Made by a program: the position numbers and the translations under genes
Origin: Leptodontidium sp. MPI-SDFR-AT-0119
Taxonomy: Eukaryota > Ascomycota > Leotiomycetes > Helotiales > Leptodontidiaceae
Assembly: GCA_020726505.1 (NCBI GenBank)
Contig: JAHLEZ010000015.1
Location: 1,116,001 to 1,180,000, forward strand
Direction: 5' to 3'
DNA: 64,000 nucleotides
Shown here: positions 20,560-32,395 of the stretch, piece by piece
How positions within the stretch are numbered: position 1 is the first letter of the stretch
How the letters are laid out: each line of letters starts with the position of its first letter
Notes under the pieces: generated by a model
Database searches by the model: none
Told to the model about the DNA's origin: nothing
The model's input: the letters and a program-made list of their open reading frames with translations, nothing else

Positions 20560-20730
20560 CTCCAAATTACTTCAGGAAGGCTGGACCTGGCGCCGCGCTA
20601 AACCTTAATTTCGTACAGAACCTCGAAATATATTCCAGCCAAAGCAAGCTGCGTACCTTGATTGCTCCAGAGAAACTTAAGCAGTTCTGTTTCTTAAATC
20701 ACCAGAATCTTAACTGTATCTCTCATCAAC
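20560..20730. promoter_or_regulatory. U2B''-side remnant of a transposon-split promoter
   Basis: 171 bp between the transposon and the U2B'' start codon. This is all that remains of native upstream sequence on this side. Confidence 0.55.
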
Positions 20731-21482
20731 ATGTCTCGCGTTGTTGTAAGTACTCCCAGCATCAACAAATTTCGTTGGCAGACGATATTGACTTGTTAAT
20801 TCTAGGATGGAAAGGCTCCAGGACAATCTGCCGCAGGTCGAAAAGCAATTGGCAATATCCCCTCATATGCCCCGAACCAGAGTCTCTATGTCACGAATCT
20901 ACCATCGTCGAAAATTCAGAAGGCGGATTTGCGTATCTCCCTCTACGTGCTCTTCTCTACCTACGGCCCTGTCCTCGATGTAGTAGCTCTCAAGACTATG
21001 AAGATGCGCGGCCAGGCTCATATTGTGTACCGAGATGTACAGACGGCGACCCAGGCTATGAGAGCGCTACAAGGATTTGAGCTGTTTGGAAGACAAATTG
21101 TGAGTTTACCGTTTGCAGAACAGCTTCGAGCTTGTGGCTAACTCTGAATTTCTAGCAAATTCAATACGCAAAGTCGAAGTCGGATGTTATTGCAAAGTTG
21201 GATGGTACATTCCGAATGCCTTCAGCAGCTGCAGGAGAGGTTACTGCTACAGAATTACAGAGAAGCATTTTCGACGCTCCACCATCTGCGGCGACGACTG
21301 CTCCGGCAACTGGAGGAACTTTGAAGCCACCACCAGGACCAACTGCCGATCAGCCCATGGAGGATGCGAGAAGTCCGACGAATAGCGTAGCTGGTCAGAA
21401 AAGACGACGGGACGAGGAGAGTGAGCCAGAGGAGGACAGCGAGGGAGATGTTGCTATGGATGAGGACAGCGATGATGACTAG
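20731..21482 (+). CDS. msl1: U2 snRNP protein B'' (U1A/U2B''/Msl1 family)
   Basis: Three exons: 20731-20745 (only five codons, MSRVV), 20806-21099 and 21156-21482, giving 211 aa. Introns are 60 and 56 bp with GTAAGT and GTGAGT donors. A single RRM begins with RNP2 LYVTNL (32-37), and RNP1 is RGQAHIVY (73-80). The segment FGRQIQIQYAKSKSDVIAKLDGTF after the RRM is the U1A/U2B'' signature and is formed across intron 2. The tail is Ala/Pro-rich then acidic with a KRRR patch. It lacks the second RRM of the animal proteins, as yeast Msl1 does. The protein binds U2 snRNA stem-loop IV in the nucleus. The missing upstream promoter region is taken up by the transposon. Confidence 0.92.
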
Positions 21483-21703
21483 ACTGGCTTCGGGGCGTGT
21501 GTTTATTTTCGGTGTCTGGAGTTAGAGGGAAGCGCACTTCAAATGGCGTGGCATCAACAATTTGGCCCAAAAGTTGCATATCAGTGTGGAATAGCAGATC
21601 AATTCACGTATGCCCTGTCTTGTGAACAAGTACGTTTGCTGGGGAGAAAAACCTGTCTGTCCCTATTGATGGCTAGGAAGGATATCAAGGCTTCACTGAA
21701 TGA

Positions 21704-22568
21704 TCAGCTGGAATTGTCAGCTTGTGCCATTTCAGGAGGCACCCATAGTCCAACACATCCTCCAACCAGCCCTATCCAAACCAAGAGATATTCCTCCATA
21801 GAGCACTCGAAATTCTCCATTGCTTCCTTCGTTTGGCATGGATGAATGAAGAATGCTGGGACATCGGTAATCGGATGATGCTTTACACTGTAAGCTAAAG
21901 CACGATTGATAAAAGTCAAAACTCACAGCTGCCGATATTCCCCCCGTGATCCCTGCAGCTCGAAGCTTGCTTTTGTATTCAGGAGGAACGAGATAACGAT
22001 AGACTGAGTCCAAATCGAAAGTAGGTTCGCCCATAGGAAGGTCGTGTAAAGTGAACCAAAGCGTGGGCATGCTGTAGGTGGGATGGAGGTGGATCTCGTA
22101 AGTTACCCATGGTTGATGCGAATATTGGCTGTATTGGGGAAGAGTATCAGTTTTGGCCTCTGACTTGTTCGTTGACGGGACCGGGCGAAGAGCTTCCTAT
22201 GTTCAAGTCAACGCAGGCCCATGAAGCTTCTCCAAAACTCTAACCTGGTCCCCATCTTCATCGACTGTGTCCACCATCATATCAACATCGCTCTTCTCCT
22301 CATTTCCTCCACCCAGTCCTCCACTCCCTTCACCAAGCATGCCAAGCGCCCGTGATAACTCGTCTTCGTCATCAGGAGGTTGAAGCAGGCGGAGAATCTC
22401 AATATAAGAGTTTCCTGTCGTTGCCACGCGGCGAGAGCGTATCTTGAAGATCTTCCTCGTCGGACCTAATTTTGCTCTGACGTATTTCTGATCGAAGAAA
22501 GCACAAGCAAGCTCAAACTCTTCCTGGTTGAGGAAAGGCCACTGTCGATAATCATCTTGACGAGCCAT
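21704..22568 (-). CDS. atg10: ATG10, E2-like enzyme of the Atg12-Atg5 conjugation
   Basis: Three exons on the minus strand: 22568-22245, 22196-21927 and 21880-21704, giving 256 aa. The start MARQDDYRQWPFLNQEEFELAC is typical; an in-frame ATG at 22616 is possible but less likely. The core includes TLWFTLHDLP, the GITGGISAA segment joined to HHPITDVPAFFIHPC, and ends in EYLLVWIGLVGGCVGLWVPPE. The catalytic Cys of the HPC motif is Cys213. The third exon requires the acceptor at 21881 (AAAG); the nearby CTTACAG would break the frame. Atg10 transfers Atg12 to Atg5 during autophagosome formation in the cytosol. Introns are 48 and 46 bp. Confidence 0.9.
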
Positions 22569-23132
22569 ATTTCTGCCAAGAAGGTTAGTTAGTTGGTAAG
22601 ATTGGTAAAGATGCAATCCTGTGTCTTCTGAGAGATGCCGTCTCCGTAAACACGCACTGAAAACGACGTGAATAATGAGAAGAGTTCATCCTTTGAGTAT
22701 CAAATCCACTTACAAGTTCAGCAATACTTTTATAATAGTGAGGCACAGGTTAGGTCATGGCTGTTGGATTTGAGAAAGAAGCAAGGCTCACAGAAATTTA
22801 TGTTTTGCGCCGTCTGGATGTCTTCACGAGGACGGGACTTCCACGATTGGCGCAAAACTCAAAACTGTGCCTTGGCCTTCAATTCGAAAGAAACTGTCAC
22901 AAACTCTCTCTGATGCAAAAAGATATCACAACAAGACAAGGCTGACGACAACGTGCGAGGCTCGCTACTCCCTTGCAGCTTTGAGTTTAAGCGGTGGGCG
23001 GGCTAAGCCTTCCCAGGTGCTCCGTATCTCCCATCAACATACAACGTGTACAGTTCGAACACTTTGCTTATTGTCAATCTTTCGGTGCAGCATTTGCGCA
23101 GCCGCTCTTTAAGACATGACCCAGCATATTCG
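22569..23132. promoter_or_regulatory. Divergent promoter of atg10 and mns1
   Basis: 564 bp between the two start codons. No recognisable binding sites or RNA gene were found. Confidence 0.45.
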
Positions 23133-25455
23133 ATGAACGTACGCGACCCGTTCAATTTGCATCGCTCCCCCGCCTTTAACATTTTTCGAGGCACCGCGAC
23201 GCAAGCAGCAGCGAACGTCTCGCAAAGGGTCAGAGAAGCTGGTGTCCAGGCATACGAGTCTGGCAGACAGGCAGTCGAAGACATGTCCTTTTCCATACCG
23301 AAAAATGTCCCTTCCTTCTCGGACCCACAACGGGAATTAGAGAACAGAGTTTGGGGTTCGTCAGGGGTGACCGCGAGGTCAGCTTCACATTCAAACGGAG
23401 GTGTTATGAGTGGCATGCAGGATCGAGTTGGTGGCTTCTTCGACAAAACTAGGGGGGATCTGCCGATGTATAAAGACAAACCATACTCATACGCCTCGTC
23501 GAGGAGGCAGCGGCCAATCTGGAAACGGAAAAGGACACTTGGTGGAACTGGATTCTTCGTGCTGGCAATACTATATTTCCTGGGATTTTTCAGCAGTAGC
23601 ACCACCGACGAGGCGAAGTCGAAAGATGGTTGGAGTTGGTTGCAGAAAGCTGAGAAGCCTGGAGCAAAGGTCAACTGGTTGGATCGTCGAGAAAAGGTGA
23701 CAGATGCGTTTAAGTTGAGCTGGGACGCTTACAGTCGCTATGCATGGGGTATGTCTTCAGGAACGAGTATATTCTTTTGTGGAAAGTACAATTTCGAACT
23801 GGTTCTAACATGTATTTCCAATAGGTAAAGATGAATTTCATCCCGTCTCCAAGCGAGGGAGACAGATGGCTCCCCATGGCATGGGCTGGATTATTGTGGA
23901 TGCGCTGGACACAATGATGTTGATGAATCTAACGAGCAGATTGTCCCATGCGAGAGAGTGGCTAGCCACGTCTTTAGACTACGATCAAGACCAGGAGGTC
24001 AACACATTCGAAACAACCATTCGAATGCTCGGTGGACTCCTTTCGGCGCATTACTTGTCAACCGAGTTCCCAGAAATGGCACCGCTGACGGATGATGATG
24101 AAGGCGCGAAGGGCGAAGACCTTTACTTGGAGAAGGCGACAGATCTGGCAAACCGTCTGATTGGAGCATTTGACTCTCCGTCTGGTGTTCCTTATGCTAG
24201 CGTGAACTTGAAGACCAATATGGGTGTTCCTTCACATGACGATGGAGGTGCCTCTTCGACGGCAGAAGCAGCAACTTTGCAGCTGGAGCTAAAATACCTC
24301 TCAAAGCTTACTGGGGAGACGTTCTACTGGGAAAAGGCAGAGAAAGTGATTCAGGTGATTGATGACAATGGCATGGAGGATGGATTACTCCCAATCTACA
24401 TTTATGCCCATGATGGCCATTTCCGAGGCAACAACATTCGGCTGGGAAGCCGAGGAGACTCGTACTATGAGTACTTGATCAAACAGTACCTCCAAACCTC
24501 GAAAGAGGAACCTATCTACGAAGAGCTGTGGGACGAAGCTTTGGCAGGAGTGCGCAAGCATCTGATTACCTACTCCGAAACAGCCCAGTTCACAGTCCTC
24601 GGTGAACGTCCTGATGGCCTGCACGGACAACTGTCCGCCAAAATGGACCATCTGGTCTGTTTCATGCCAGGCACGATTGCACTTGGTGCAACTGGTGGAA
24701 TTTCCGAAGCAGAAGCTAGGAAGTTGCCCACTTGGAACAAGAGAAAGGATGAAGAGATGAAGCTTGCACGAGAGTTGACAGAAACTTGCTGGGGAATGTA
24801 CAAGGCCATGGCAACTGGCCTCGCTGCTGAGATCACCCATTTCAACATTGACGACCCTCCTCTTCCAGAGTCTGCACCTCATAAGGTAACCGTTGATTTC
24901 GGTGATACCGAGAATAATGAGTGGAAGAAGGACTTTGTCATCAAATCCAACGATGTCCACAACTTGCAACGACCAGAGACGGTCGAGAGCTTGTTTTATA
25001 TGTGGAGAATCACTGGCGATGTCAAGTACCGAGAGTGGGGCTGGGATATGTTCAAGTCGTTCATGAACTACACTGCTGTGGAAGATGCAGGTGGTTTCAC
25101 CAGTCTTTCTAATGCCAGCATCATTCCGCCAGTCACGAAGGATAACATGGAGAGCTTCTGGCTGGTAAGACTTCTAGTCCGAAATTCTATCAAGACACCA
25201 CTAACATTTATACAGGCTGAGACACTTAAATACTTCTACTTGCTATTCTCGCCCAACGATCTACTTCCACTTGACAAAGTCGTCATCAATACGGAAGCAC
25301 ATGCCTTCCCACGCTTCAAGCTTGGTCCCCTGTTCAAGACGGGCTGGAAACGGAAGCCTCGAGGAGCTGATGGAAAAATACTACCCGATCCTCCAAAGGT
25401 TGAGGAACGAGTCGTCGAGACTCAGAAGATCGCGGAAGTGAAGACTTCTGCATGA
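23133..25455 (+). CDS. mns1: ER mannosyl-oligosaccharide 1,2-alpha-mannosidase (GH47)
   Basis: Three exons: 23133-23748, 23825-25164 and 25216-25455, giving 731 aa. Intron 2 (51 bp) is open in frame. The protein is a type II membrane enzyme: a cytosolic Arg/Ser-rich tail, one transmembrane segment at about 137-153 (GGTGFFVLAILYFLGFF), a stem, then the (alpha/alpha)7 catalytic domain. GH47 motifs include VDALDTMMLM, FETTIRMLGGLLSAHYLS, LGSRGDSYYEYLIKQYL, DGLHGQLSAKMDHLVCFMPG, QRPETVESLFYMWRITGD and a C-terminal LKYFYLLFSP...NTEAHAF. The enzyme trims mannose from N-glycans in the ER/Golgi and feeds ER-associated degradation. The predicted start is the first ATG in frame with the tail; the frame extends further upstream, but only poorly supported ATGs are there. 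Confidence 0.93.
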
Positions 25456-26651
25456 ACTCGGGGTGTTTAAACCTGAATTGTACATATATGCATAGGGCAA
25501 GGATCAAGCAGGATTTTCAGATGTACTTGTATACTGTACACTACTATCATTCAGATAGACCAATGAGTCTAGCTTTCCAGTCATTTTTTCTCCATAACGC
25601 GGATGCTCTGGTCAAACATTACGGATCGTGCTGGACCATGCTGCAGGCCATACAAATTTCGAGTATTTCCATTCATGATGGCGTGTGAGGGAATTGGCTC
25701 TCTCGTATTCTCCAAATTCCATCTCACCCCAGTTGAGGTTTAATTTCGGTATAAGTTGAGATTGTGTTTCGTCGTCTTGGCAGAATCATCATCCAAGTAA
25801 AAGTTAACATTAAGCTCATGAATATGCAACCTTCAACTGTCAAAGTACATCTCGTCTATTTTTAAGTTCTTCGAGTATCTACGTAGTACACGATCGGACT
25901 TTTAAGTGCAAATCCATCGAGTTAATCACCGTCCCAAGATCTCCATGGCGACATACCTCTGTAAAAACCGGGGCTTGGCCTTGCATTGTCCCGCCGCCGT
26001 GGGACCGAGCCATTGAGGGGCAAACTCTATTTCGGCTAAGATCCACCTGTGAGCTTCTCGGCCTATCACGACTCGCAACACCCACGTCTTGCAGGAGAGA
26101 GATAAGGGCCTTCCCAGAACAGATGGACTAGGGCTGGGCAGCTGGTCTGGGCAACGATAGATTAGAGGGAGGAGGCATGCAGGCATTCCTTCAATCCTTC
26201 GTTCAACATCCTCCCTCATCCCATCGCAGGATACCTTCTTGCACTGGAATGGACCGTGGTTGATCGAGGCCCTGTCGTCCGCGAGGCATAGGTTAACACC
26301 TCACTGCTTGCTGATGAAGCCAGCCTCACCGTGCCGGGCTGAATCTAACACCTCCCGAAACCGAGTCTGCTGCGCCTTACGTCCCCTTCTACGCCTGTCC
26401 GACTCTCCCTCGAGGGCCTCGACGACGAAAGCATCCAGTCTGCTAGATCTAGGTCTACTCCGCAGATCTGGGGTTGACATTGTGGTTCCGTGAAAGCGAC
26501 AACTCAGACACGCGACTTTCACTTGGACTTGTGGAGAGCGGTGGAGATCCAGAGGGCCCGAGGATCCCGTTGGAAGACGATCCCCCTTATTTTGGTGCCA
26601 TATCTGGGAGAGTTCAAGCTGGCGTCGCGCATGCGAGCCCGGCCAGGGACG
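25456..26651. other. Intergenic, no gene seen
   Basis: About 1.2 kb between mns1 and the permease. Short ORFs on both strands around 25.9-26.6 kb look like shadows; no domain was recognised. It should hold the mns1 3' end and the permease promoter. Confidence 0.45.
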
Positions 26652-28779
26652 ATGAGCGACAAAGACGTAGAGCAGGGCCATGGGTTCCATAAGGACAAGG
26701 TGGACAGGACGATTACGCCGAGTTATGCCAGTGGAAGCATCAGGGAGCCGAACTACGAAGAGACGACGATTGTTCACCAGCCTTATTATAGACGGGTTAT
26801 TGAGAGCTTTAAGCGGGATCCTCTATTGAAGATCACTCCGAATGGGGTTATTGGAGCGAACGGACATGTCTTTCACTCTGAAGCGGCGGCTCAGAATACA
26901 GCGAATTCTCCCCTGGCACGGAAACTGAAGGGAAGACATCTACAAATGATTGCAATTGGTGGTTCTATTGGTGAGTTATTTAAAGATCTGCGATGTTGAC
27001 AATGACTAACAGAGTTTAGGAACTGGTCTTTTCGTGGCATCCGGTATGTATTTACTTCCCTTCCAGGAGGAATCAAGGCTCTCTTAGAAAGCGACGGATA
27101 GGATACACGAGTCTCAAGGATGTTAAGAGAGCCTTGACTGCCTACATCAGTTACTCGCGTAGAAGCAAGTTCTCACATCCGTATAGGAAAGGCTCTTGAA
27201 ACAGGCGGCCCTGCCTCTCTACTCATCAGTTTTTCCCTCATCGGGATCATGCTGTACTGCACCATGCATGCCCTTGGTGAAATGGCAGTGCTATTCCCCG
27301 TCGCTGGTTCTTTCTCCGCATACTCGACGAGATTCTTAGATCCTGCATGGGGATTTGCAATGGGGTGGAACTACGCTATGCAGTGGCTCTGTGTGCTTCC
27401 CCTCGAAATCATCGCTGCATCTATCACGGTGAATTACTGGGATGAACAGCAAAAGTACAAGCACTCAATATTCGTCACTATATTTCTAGTCCTCATCGTC
27501 ACCATCAACATGTTCGGAGTCAGAGGATATGGTGAAGCAGAATTTATTTTTTCATTTGTCAAGATTGTCGCTGTCATAGGATATATGTACGCCGTCTCCA
27601 TATTTCCGTTTAAGACTCAATTCTGACAGATTCACAGACTTCTTGGCATCATACTAAACTGTGGAGGTGGACCTGATACTGGTTACATAGGAGGCAAATA
27701 TTGGTCCGACCCAGGTGCATTTCACAACGGCTTCAAAGGACTATGCAGTGTCTTCGTCACAGCCGCTTTCGCCTTTGCAGGAACTGAATTGGTTGGTCTT
27801 GCAGCTGCCGAGACCGCGAATCCGCGGAAATCACTGCCGACTGCTATCAAGCAGGTCTTTTGGCGTATTTCAATCTTCTATATCGCCAGCTTGACCGTGG
27901 TCGGATTGTTAGTTCCGTACAATGAGCCACGTCTACTGTCAGGAGGTAGCGCTATTGCTGCTGCGTCCCCTTTCGTTATTGTGCGTATTATCCCTTTCCC
28001 CCTCTTTTCACACCCCCGTCGCAAACTTGGAATTCCCATGCTGATCTGAGATAATACCATAGTCCATTAATAACGCCGGGATTGAGATCTTACCGTCCCT
28101 TATGAACGTTGTCATCTTGATTGCTGTGTTGTCTGTGGGCAACTCCGCCATTTTTGGATCATCTCGAACCCTTGCCGCACTCGCAGACCAAGGCCAGGCT
28201 CCGAAATTTCTAAGCTACATTGATCGTAAAGGTCGTCCTCTACTTGCGATCTGCTTTGCCTCATCTCTTGGTCTAGTCGCATTTGTTGCGGATTCCGGAT
28301 CGCAGGGTACAGTACTTGATTGGATGCTGGCTCTTTCTGGCCTATCTTCAATTTTTACATGGGGATCTATCTGCCTCTCACACATCAGATTTCGCCATGG
28401 GTGGAAAGCCCAGGGCCATACACTTGACGAGCTAGCTTTTCGATCTCAACCCGGTATTATCGGTTCCTGGATAGGCTTCATTTTCAACTGCCTGGTCTTA
28501 GTGACTCAATTCTGGACTGGAGCGTTCCCAGTTGGCTACGAGAAGTTAACTGGTGCCCAGCAAGTTCAGCACTTCTTCTTGGCCTATCTAGCTGCTCCCA
28601 TTGTCATCATGTTCTATGTCTCGTATAAATTCTGGTTCAAAACGGCGATTATGGGAGCCAAAGATATGGATCTCACGACAGGTAGGAGGGAACTCAATCT
28701 CCCAGAGCTGATTGCAGAGGAGAAAGCAGAGCGTGCTGCTTGGCCTCGATGGAAGAGAGGGTATAAGACCTTCTGCTAG
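26652..28779 (+). CDS. Amino acid permease, YAT/GAP1 type
   Basis: Five exons: 26652-26970, 27020-27043 (24 nt), 27187-27586, 27638-27980 and 28063-28779, giving 600 aa. The cytosolic N-terminus is followed by [37 protein letters not shown], assembled over three exons, which is the first-helix signature of the YAT family. Further hallmarks are the MALGEMA-like segment HALGEMAVLFPVAGSFS, FAGTELVGLAAAETANPRKSLP and GNSAIFGSSRTLAALADQGQAPK. About 12 membrane spans are expected. These are proton-coupled plasma membrane importers; substrate range cannot be read from sequence. The 24-nt exon needs the 143-bp intron 27044-27186 after it, longer than usual here. The start ATG was chosen because the frame upstream lacks conserved residues. 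Confidence 0.9.
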
Positions 28780-29981
28780 GATTTTTGGGGGACATTCGGT
28801 GCGCTTGGTCTTGTTTTTCTCTATACCCACGTTATGAACGATTTTGGACAGTATTATTAGCGGGTTGGACTATGGTCGGGGGGCGTACATGAGGCAGTCG
28901 ATGGCGATCGATGGGAGGAATTATATTAGGCAGATCATACTGGCTCCTGGAGCTCAGAGACACAATAATTGACTATTTTCTCCACCATCTTCCCCCACTC
29001 CTGTCAAACGGTATGAGTTAAGGTAGGTAGGTATCCGCTAGTTCACCAGATGGTTCTTCGAGTAAGAGTGGGGGAGGAGCAAATCTAAGGATGTTTTCCA
29101 GGTTTTTCTAACCTATCAAACACGGTTCGTCATTGGAACGGAATCGACTGACCAGAGATCCTTCAAGCCCAAAAAGGGGCGAGGGCGAGTTGGTCTCTGG
29201 GCTTCATCGCATTTTACAGCTACAGCGGCTGAGTGGAGGCTTTCGGCCACCTCTGCAGCCAAGCTCGCTTGTGTGAACAAGCAGCCCAGGGCTTCAGGTC
29301 AAGCTTTAGGGCGTTCACGACAGTTCGTCTCCGGCTCCCATTGTTCTTTGTGGCTTCAATCGTCTACCTGCACCGTCAGCACTTATGAGGACCTATCAGG
29401 TCTTCGTCAGGTTCGGGTAATCCGGGTTGGCAGTCACTTACGATGGGATCCAGTGGAATCTTTCCTGCTTTCGATTGAAGTAATCCAAGCTACGGCGAGA
29501 GGCGCCGTCCTCGGCGACAGACAAGCATGACAAGGGGTCTGCTAATGAGGGGAACAAAACGGCATGGAGGGCAAGTACAGGCTTCTGCAATTAATTGGTC
29601 ATGGATTGGGCCGAGGAGGGGTGGTTCTTACCGTCCCTCACACGGTCCAATTGATTCTCTCAGCGGAGATCGATAGCATAGAAAGGTGGGAGGGCTTTGA
29701 GCGGGCGGAGTGTCCCAATTGGCCCATACTACTTCGAGTTGACGGGGCCGAGCTGTCTTTTTCTCTCTTATCTGATGCACCGTGTTGAGCTACTGCATGG
29801 GCTTTATATAATATATATTGACTGTGGTAGTCCCGCGGAAGCTTCTTCCTTTCTTTCTTCTGTTTTTGATCTTGAGCGCCGGCTAGGTATTCTATATCTC
29901 CTGCAAGAAGCCTCATCTCATCTCTTTTCATATTCTAGTTAAAGAGTGATTGAACATCCATAGCAGCATAACTCTGTCATC
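28780..29981. other. Intergenic with a TATA-rich promoter, no gene seen
   Basis: 1.2 kb. Small ORFs at 29.27-29.93 kb have no recognisable product. The final 200 bp form the promoter of the histidine-phosphatase-fold gene. Confidence 0.45.
29803..29819 (+). promoter_or_regulatory. TATA-like element of the phosphatase-fold gene
   Basis: The stretch TTTATATAATATATATT lies about 165 bp before the start codon at 29982, a reasonable TATA position given a leader of 100 bp or more. Confidence 0.4.
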
Positions 29982-31486
29982 ATGCTCGCTAAACAGCTCC
30001 TCTTCATCTCGTCCCTGTTGCCATTGATCCAGGCACAGGAGACCGTGCTTGGTGTCTATATCTTCCACCGTCACGGCGATCGTACATCCAAGAGCACACC
30101 TCCAACTTCCCTAACAGATCTCGGATATCAACAAGTCTGGCAATCAGGAAACTTCTACCGCAACCGCTATGTTGACGCCAACTCCTCCTCCCCCATCTTC
30201 GGCCTCGCCACAGATATCGTCAAGACTTCTCAGTTGAGTGTCGAGGCCCCCGTCGATGCCGTGCTCCAAAACTCAGCTGCTGGGTTCTTGCAAGGTCTCT
30301 ACCCACCAGTCGGAGCTACGCTCGGTGCTCAATCTCTCGCCAATGGATCCAGTGTTGCTGCTCCTTTGAACGGCTTCCAGCTTATTCCCGTCAATGCTGT
30401 GGCATCTGCTTCAAGCGGTGCTAATTCTGAGAATTCTGAATGGCTCCAAGGGCAATCTGGGTGCAACAAGGCTATTGTTAGCTCCAACAACTACTTTTTC
30501 TCCCAAGAGTACCTCAGCAAGCTCAATGCCACTGCTGGATTCTACTCGAATATTCTTCCTGTTGTGCAGGGTATTTTCACTTCAGCTACTGACTCGTTCA
30601 AAAATGCTTATACTGGTACGAAGCACCAGAATATCTTGCTTTCTTTGTTTGAATACTCATGCTGATGATTCCGATAGTTTTTGACTACGTTAATGTTGCC
30701 CTGATCCACAATAGTAGCATCCCATCCAGTGACCTCCTCACCGAAGAGACCATCTTCCAATTAAGGACTCTGGCAGATGACCACGAGTTCAATCTCGCCT
30801 ACAACGCATCTGAATCCATCCGAGCCATCGCAGGCTCAACCCTCGCCGCTCAAATCGTGCAACAACTCAACAATACCATCGTCGGAAAGTCAAAGGTGCC
30901 AGTCGGAATCCAATTCGGAGCCTACGCATCATTTCTCTCCTTCTTCGGCCTCACCCAACTACCAGCCGTATCCGAGAACTTCACTGCAGTCGTCGATTAC
31001 GCATCCTCGATGACTTTCGAGCTCGTCACTAACGCTACGGTCACGAACACTTCTTACCCCAGTGTCGAAGATATCTCAGTCCGCTTCCTCTTCTCCAATG
31101 GCTCTGCTGCTGCCAACCCACTCACCACCTACCCCCTCTTTGGGCAATCAGAGACCACCCTCCCATGGATGACATTCGTCTCAGAGATGAACAAATTCGC
31201 CATCGGCGACCAGGACACCTGGTGCACCCAATGCGGCAACACCGACGGACTTTGCGCTACCACCGCGACCACTTCTTCCTCGCCTTCGGCTACCCCTTCA
31301 TCGTCTTCTACTTCATCTGGAGGTATGTCGAAGGCTGTGGCTGGCGTTATTGGGGCTATGGTTACTTTAGCTGTTGTTCTGGGTTTTGAGGCGTTGGTTT
31401 TGTTGGTTGGTGGGTTTAGGTTGGTTAATAAGAAGAGGCTTGCTGCTGTGCCGGTTGAGGCTGCTTCACCTGTTGCTAAGGCTTAG
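29982..31486 (+). CDS. Histidine acid phosphatase-fold membrane-anchored protein, HD motif replaced
   Basis: Two exons, 29982-30615 and 30678-31486 (intron 62 bp), give 480 aa. A signal peptide (about 1-18, ending LIQA) precedes VYIFHRHGDRT, with the nucleophile motif RHGDR at 30-34 intact. The position where the family has the catalytic HD (before the [T/S]ILxFLxxLGL-like helix) reads GAYASFLSFFGL, with Tyr294 and Ala295 in place of His and Asp. The C-terminus has a Ser/Thr-rich stalk, a transmembrane helix (about AVAGVIGAMVTLAVVLGFEALVLL, residues described as 430-455) and a short basic cytosolic tail. Many NxS/T sequons fit a cell-surface glycoprotein. It may be catalytically weak or a non-enzymatic paralogue; members of this fungal subgroup with altered motifs may be common. 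Confidence 0.85.
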
Positions 31487-32395
31487 ATGTCTCGCTGTAT
31501 ATGGATCATTATCTTTTGGGATGGGATCAGGTTGAGAGGAGAGTGTAATCAATGGCTTGTATGAAAGACCAATAATGATATGGAATCAACGATGTCAGAT
31601 CAAATGAACTTTACTGAACAAGTTGTCTGCAAACAGAGCATTAATGTCTGATGGGTCTATCATCACAATGATCTACCACTGAGTCCCGGCTTAAATAAGA
31701 ACATAAGAAAAAATGGGGAATAGCAAAGTAATGAAATAAGTCAAGACAAACACTGAGAGCTCTTAGCGAGGTCTGGGGTCAGACTTCTCTTATTTCGGGT
31801 GACTTCCTGAATCTCTACCAGTCCCTATCATTCATGTCACCTAAGATACCATGACGCTGACTGAATACGTACATAAAGACATGCTTATCTCAAAATTCCT
31901 CGAGAACACTAAAGTTCTAACTACTCCACGTGATGATCCCTGCCAGTATCCCGTTGGGGCAAAAATACGCGCACGATATGTACCACTGAGATATCTCCCC
32001 TTCATTCGCACGCGATTACAAAATACCAGAGAAAAGATTAGAAGCACTATCCTCCTATATCGGCTGCATCAAGGGTGTAATCTGTAGGTAGGTAATATAT
32101 ATAGCATGAGACCTTCAACGTTCCAATTTGCGTTCGTCACCTCTCTCCACCCCAGCTTGGCGTTTGGTTCAAGCCGGCTATCTGTATTTGAGTCATTGAA
32201 GTGCGGTTCCGCTTGTTGGAGCTGGGACTCACTTCACTCCACTCCACTCCTCGAACTCCGTATCCGCCGGCATCAACTATATATTGTTATTCTTTTATGC
32301 CAATTGGGTTCTAGATCAATTCCTTCTCCTAATTTGGATTCATTGAGTTATAAGTTGCTTTTGTGAAACTGTGAGGGTTAGATATCGTCGCAGCC
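31487..32395. other. Intergenic, no gene seen
   Basis: 909 bp holding the 3' end of the phosphatase-fold gene and the promoter of the aminotransferase. A CT-rich stretch (CACTTCACTCCACTCCACTCC near 32227-32248) may be a pyrimidine-rich promoter element. Confidence 0.45.
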
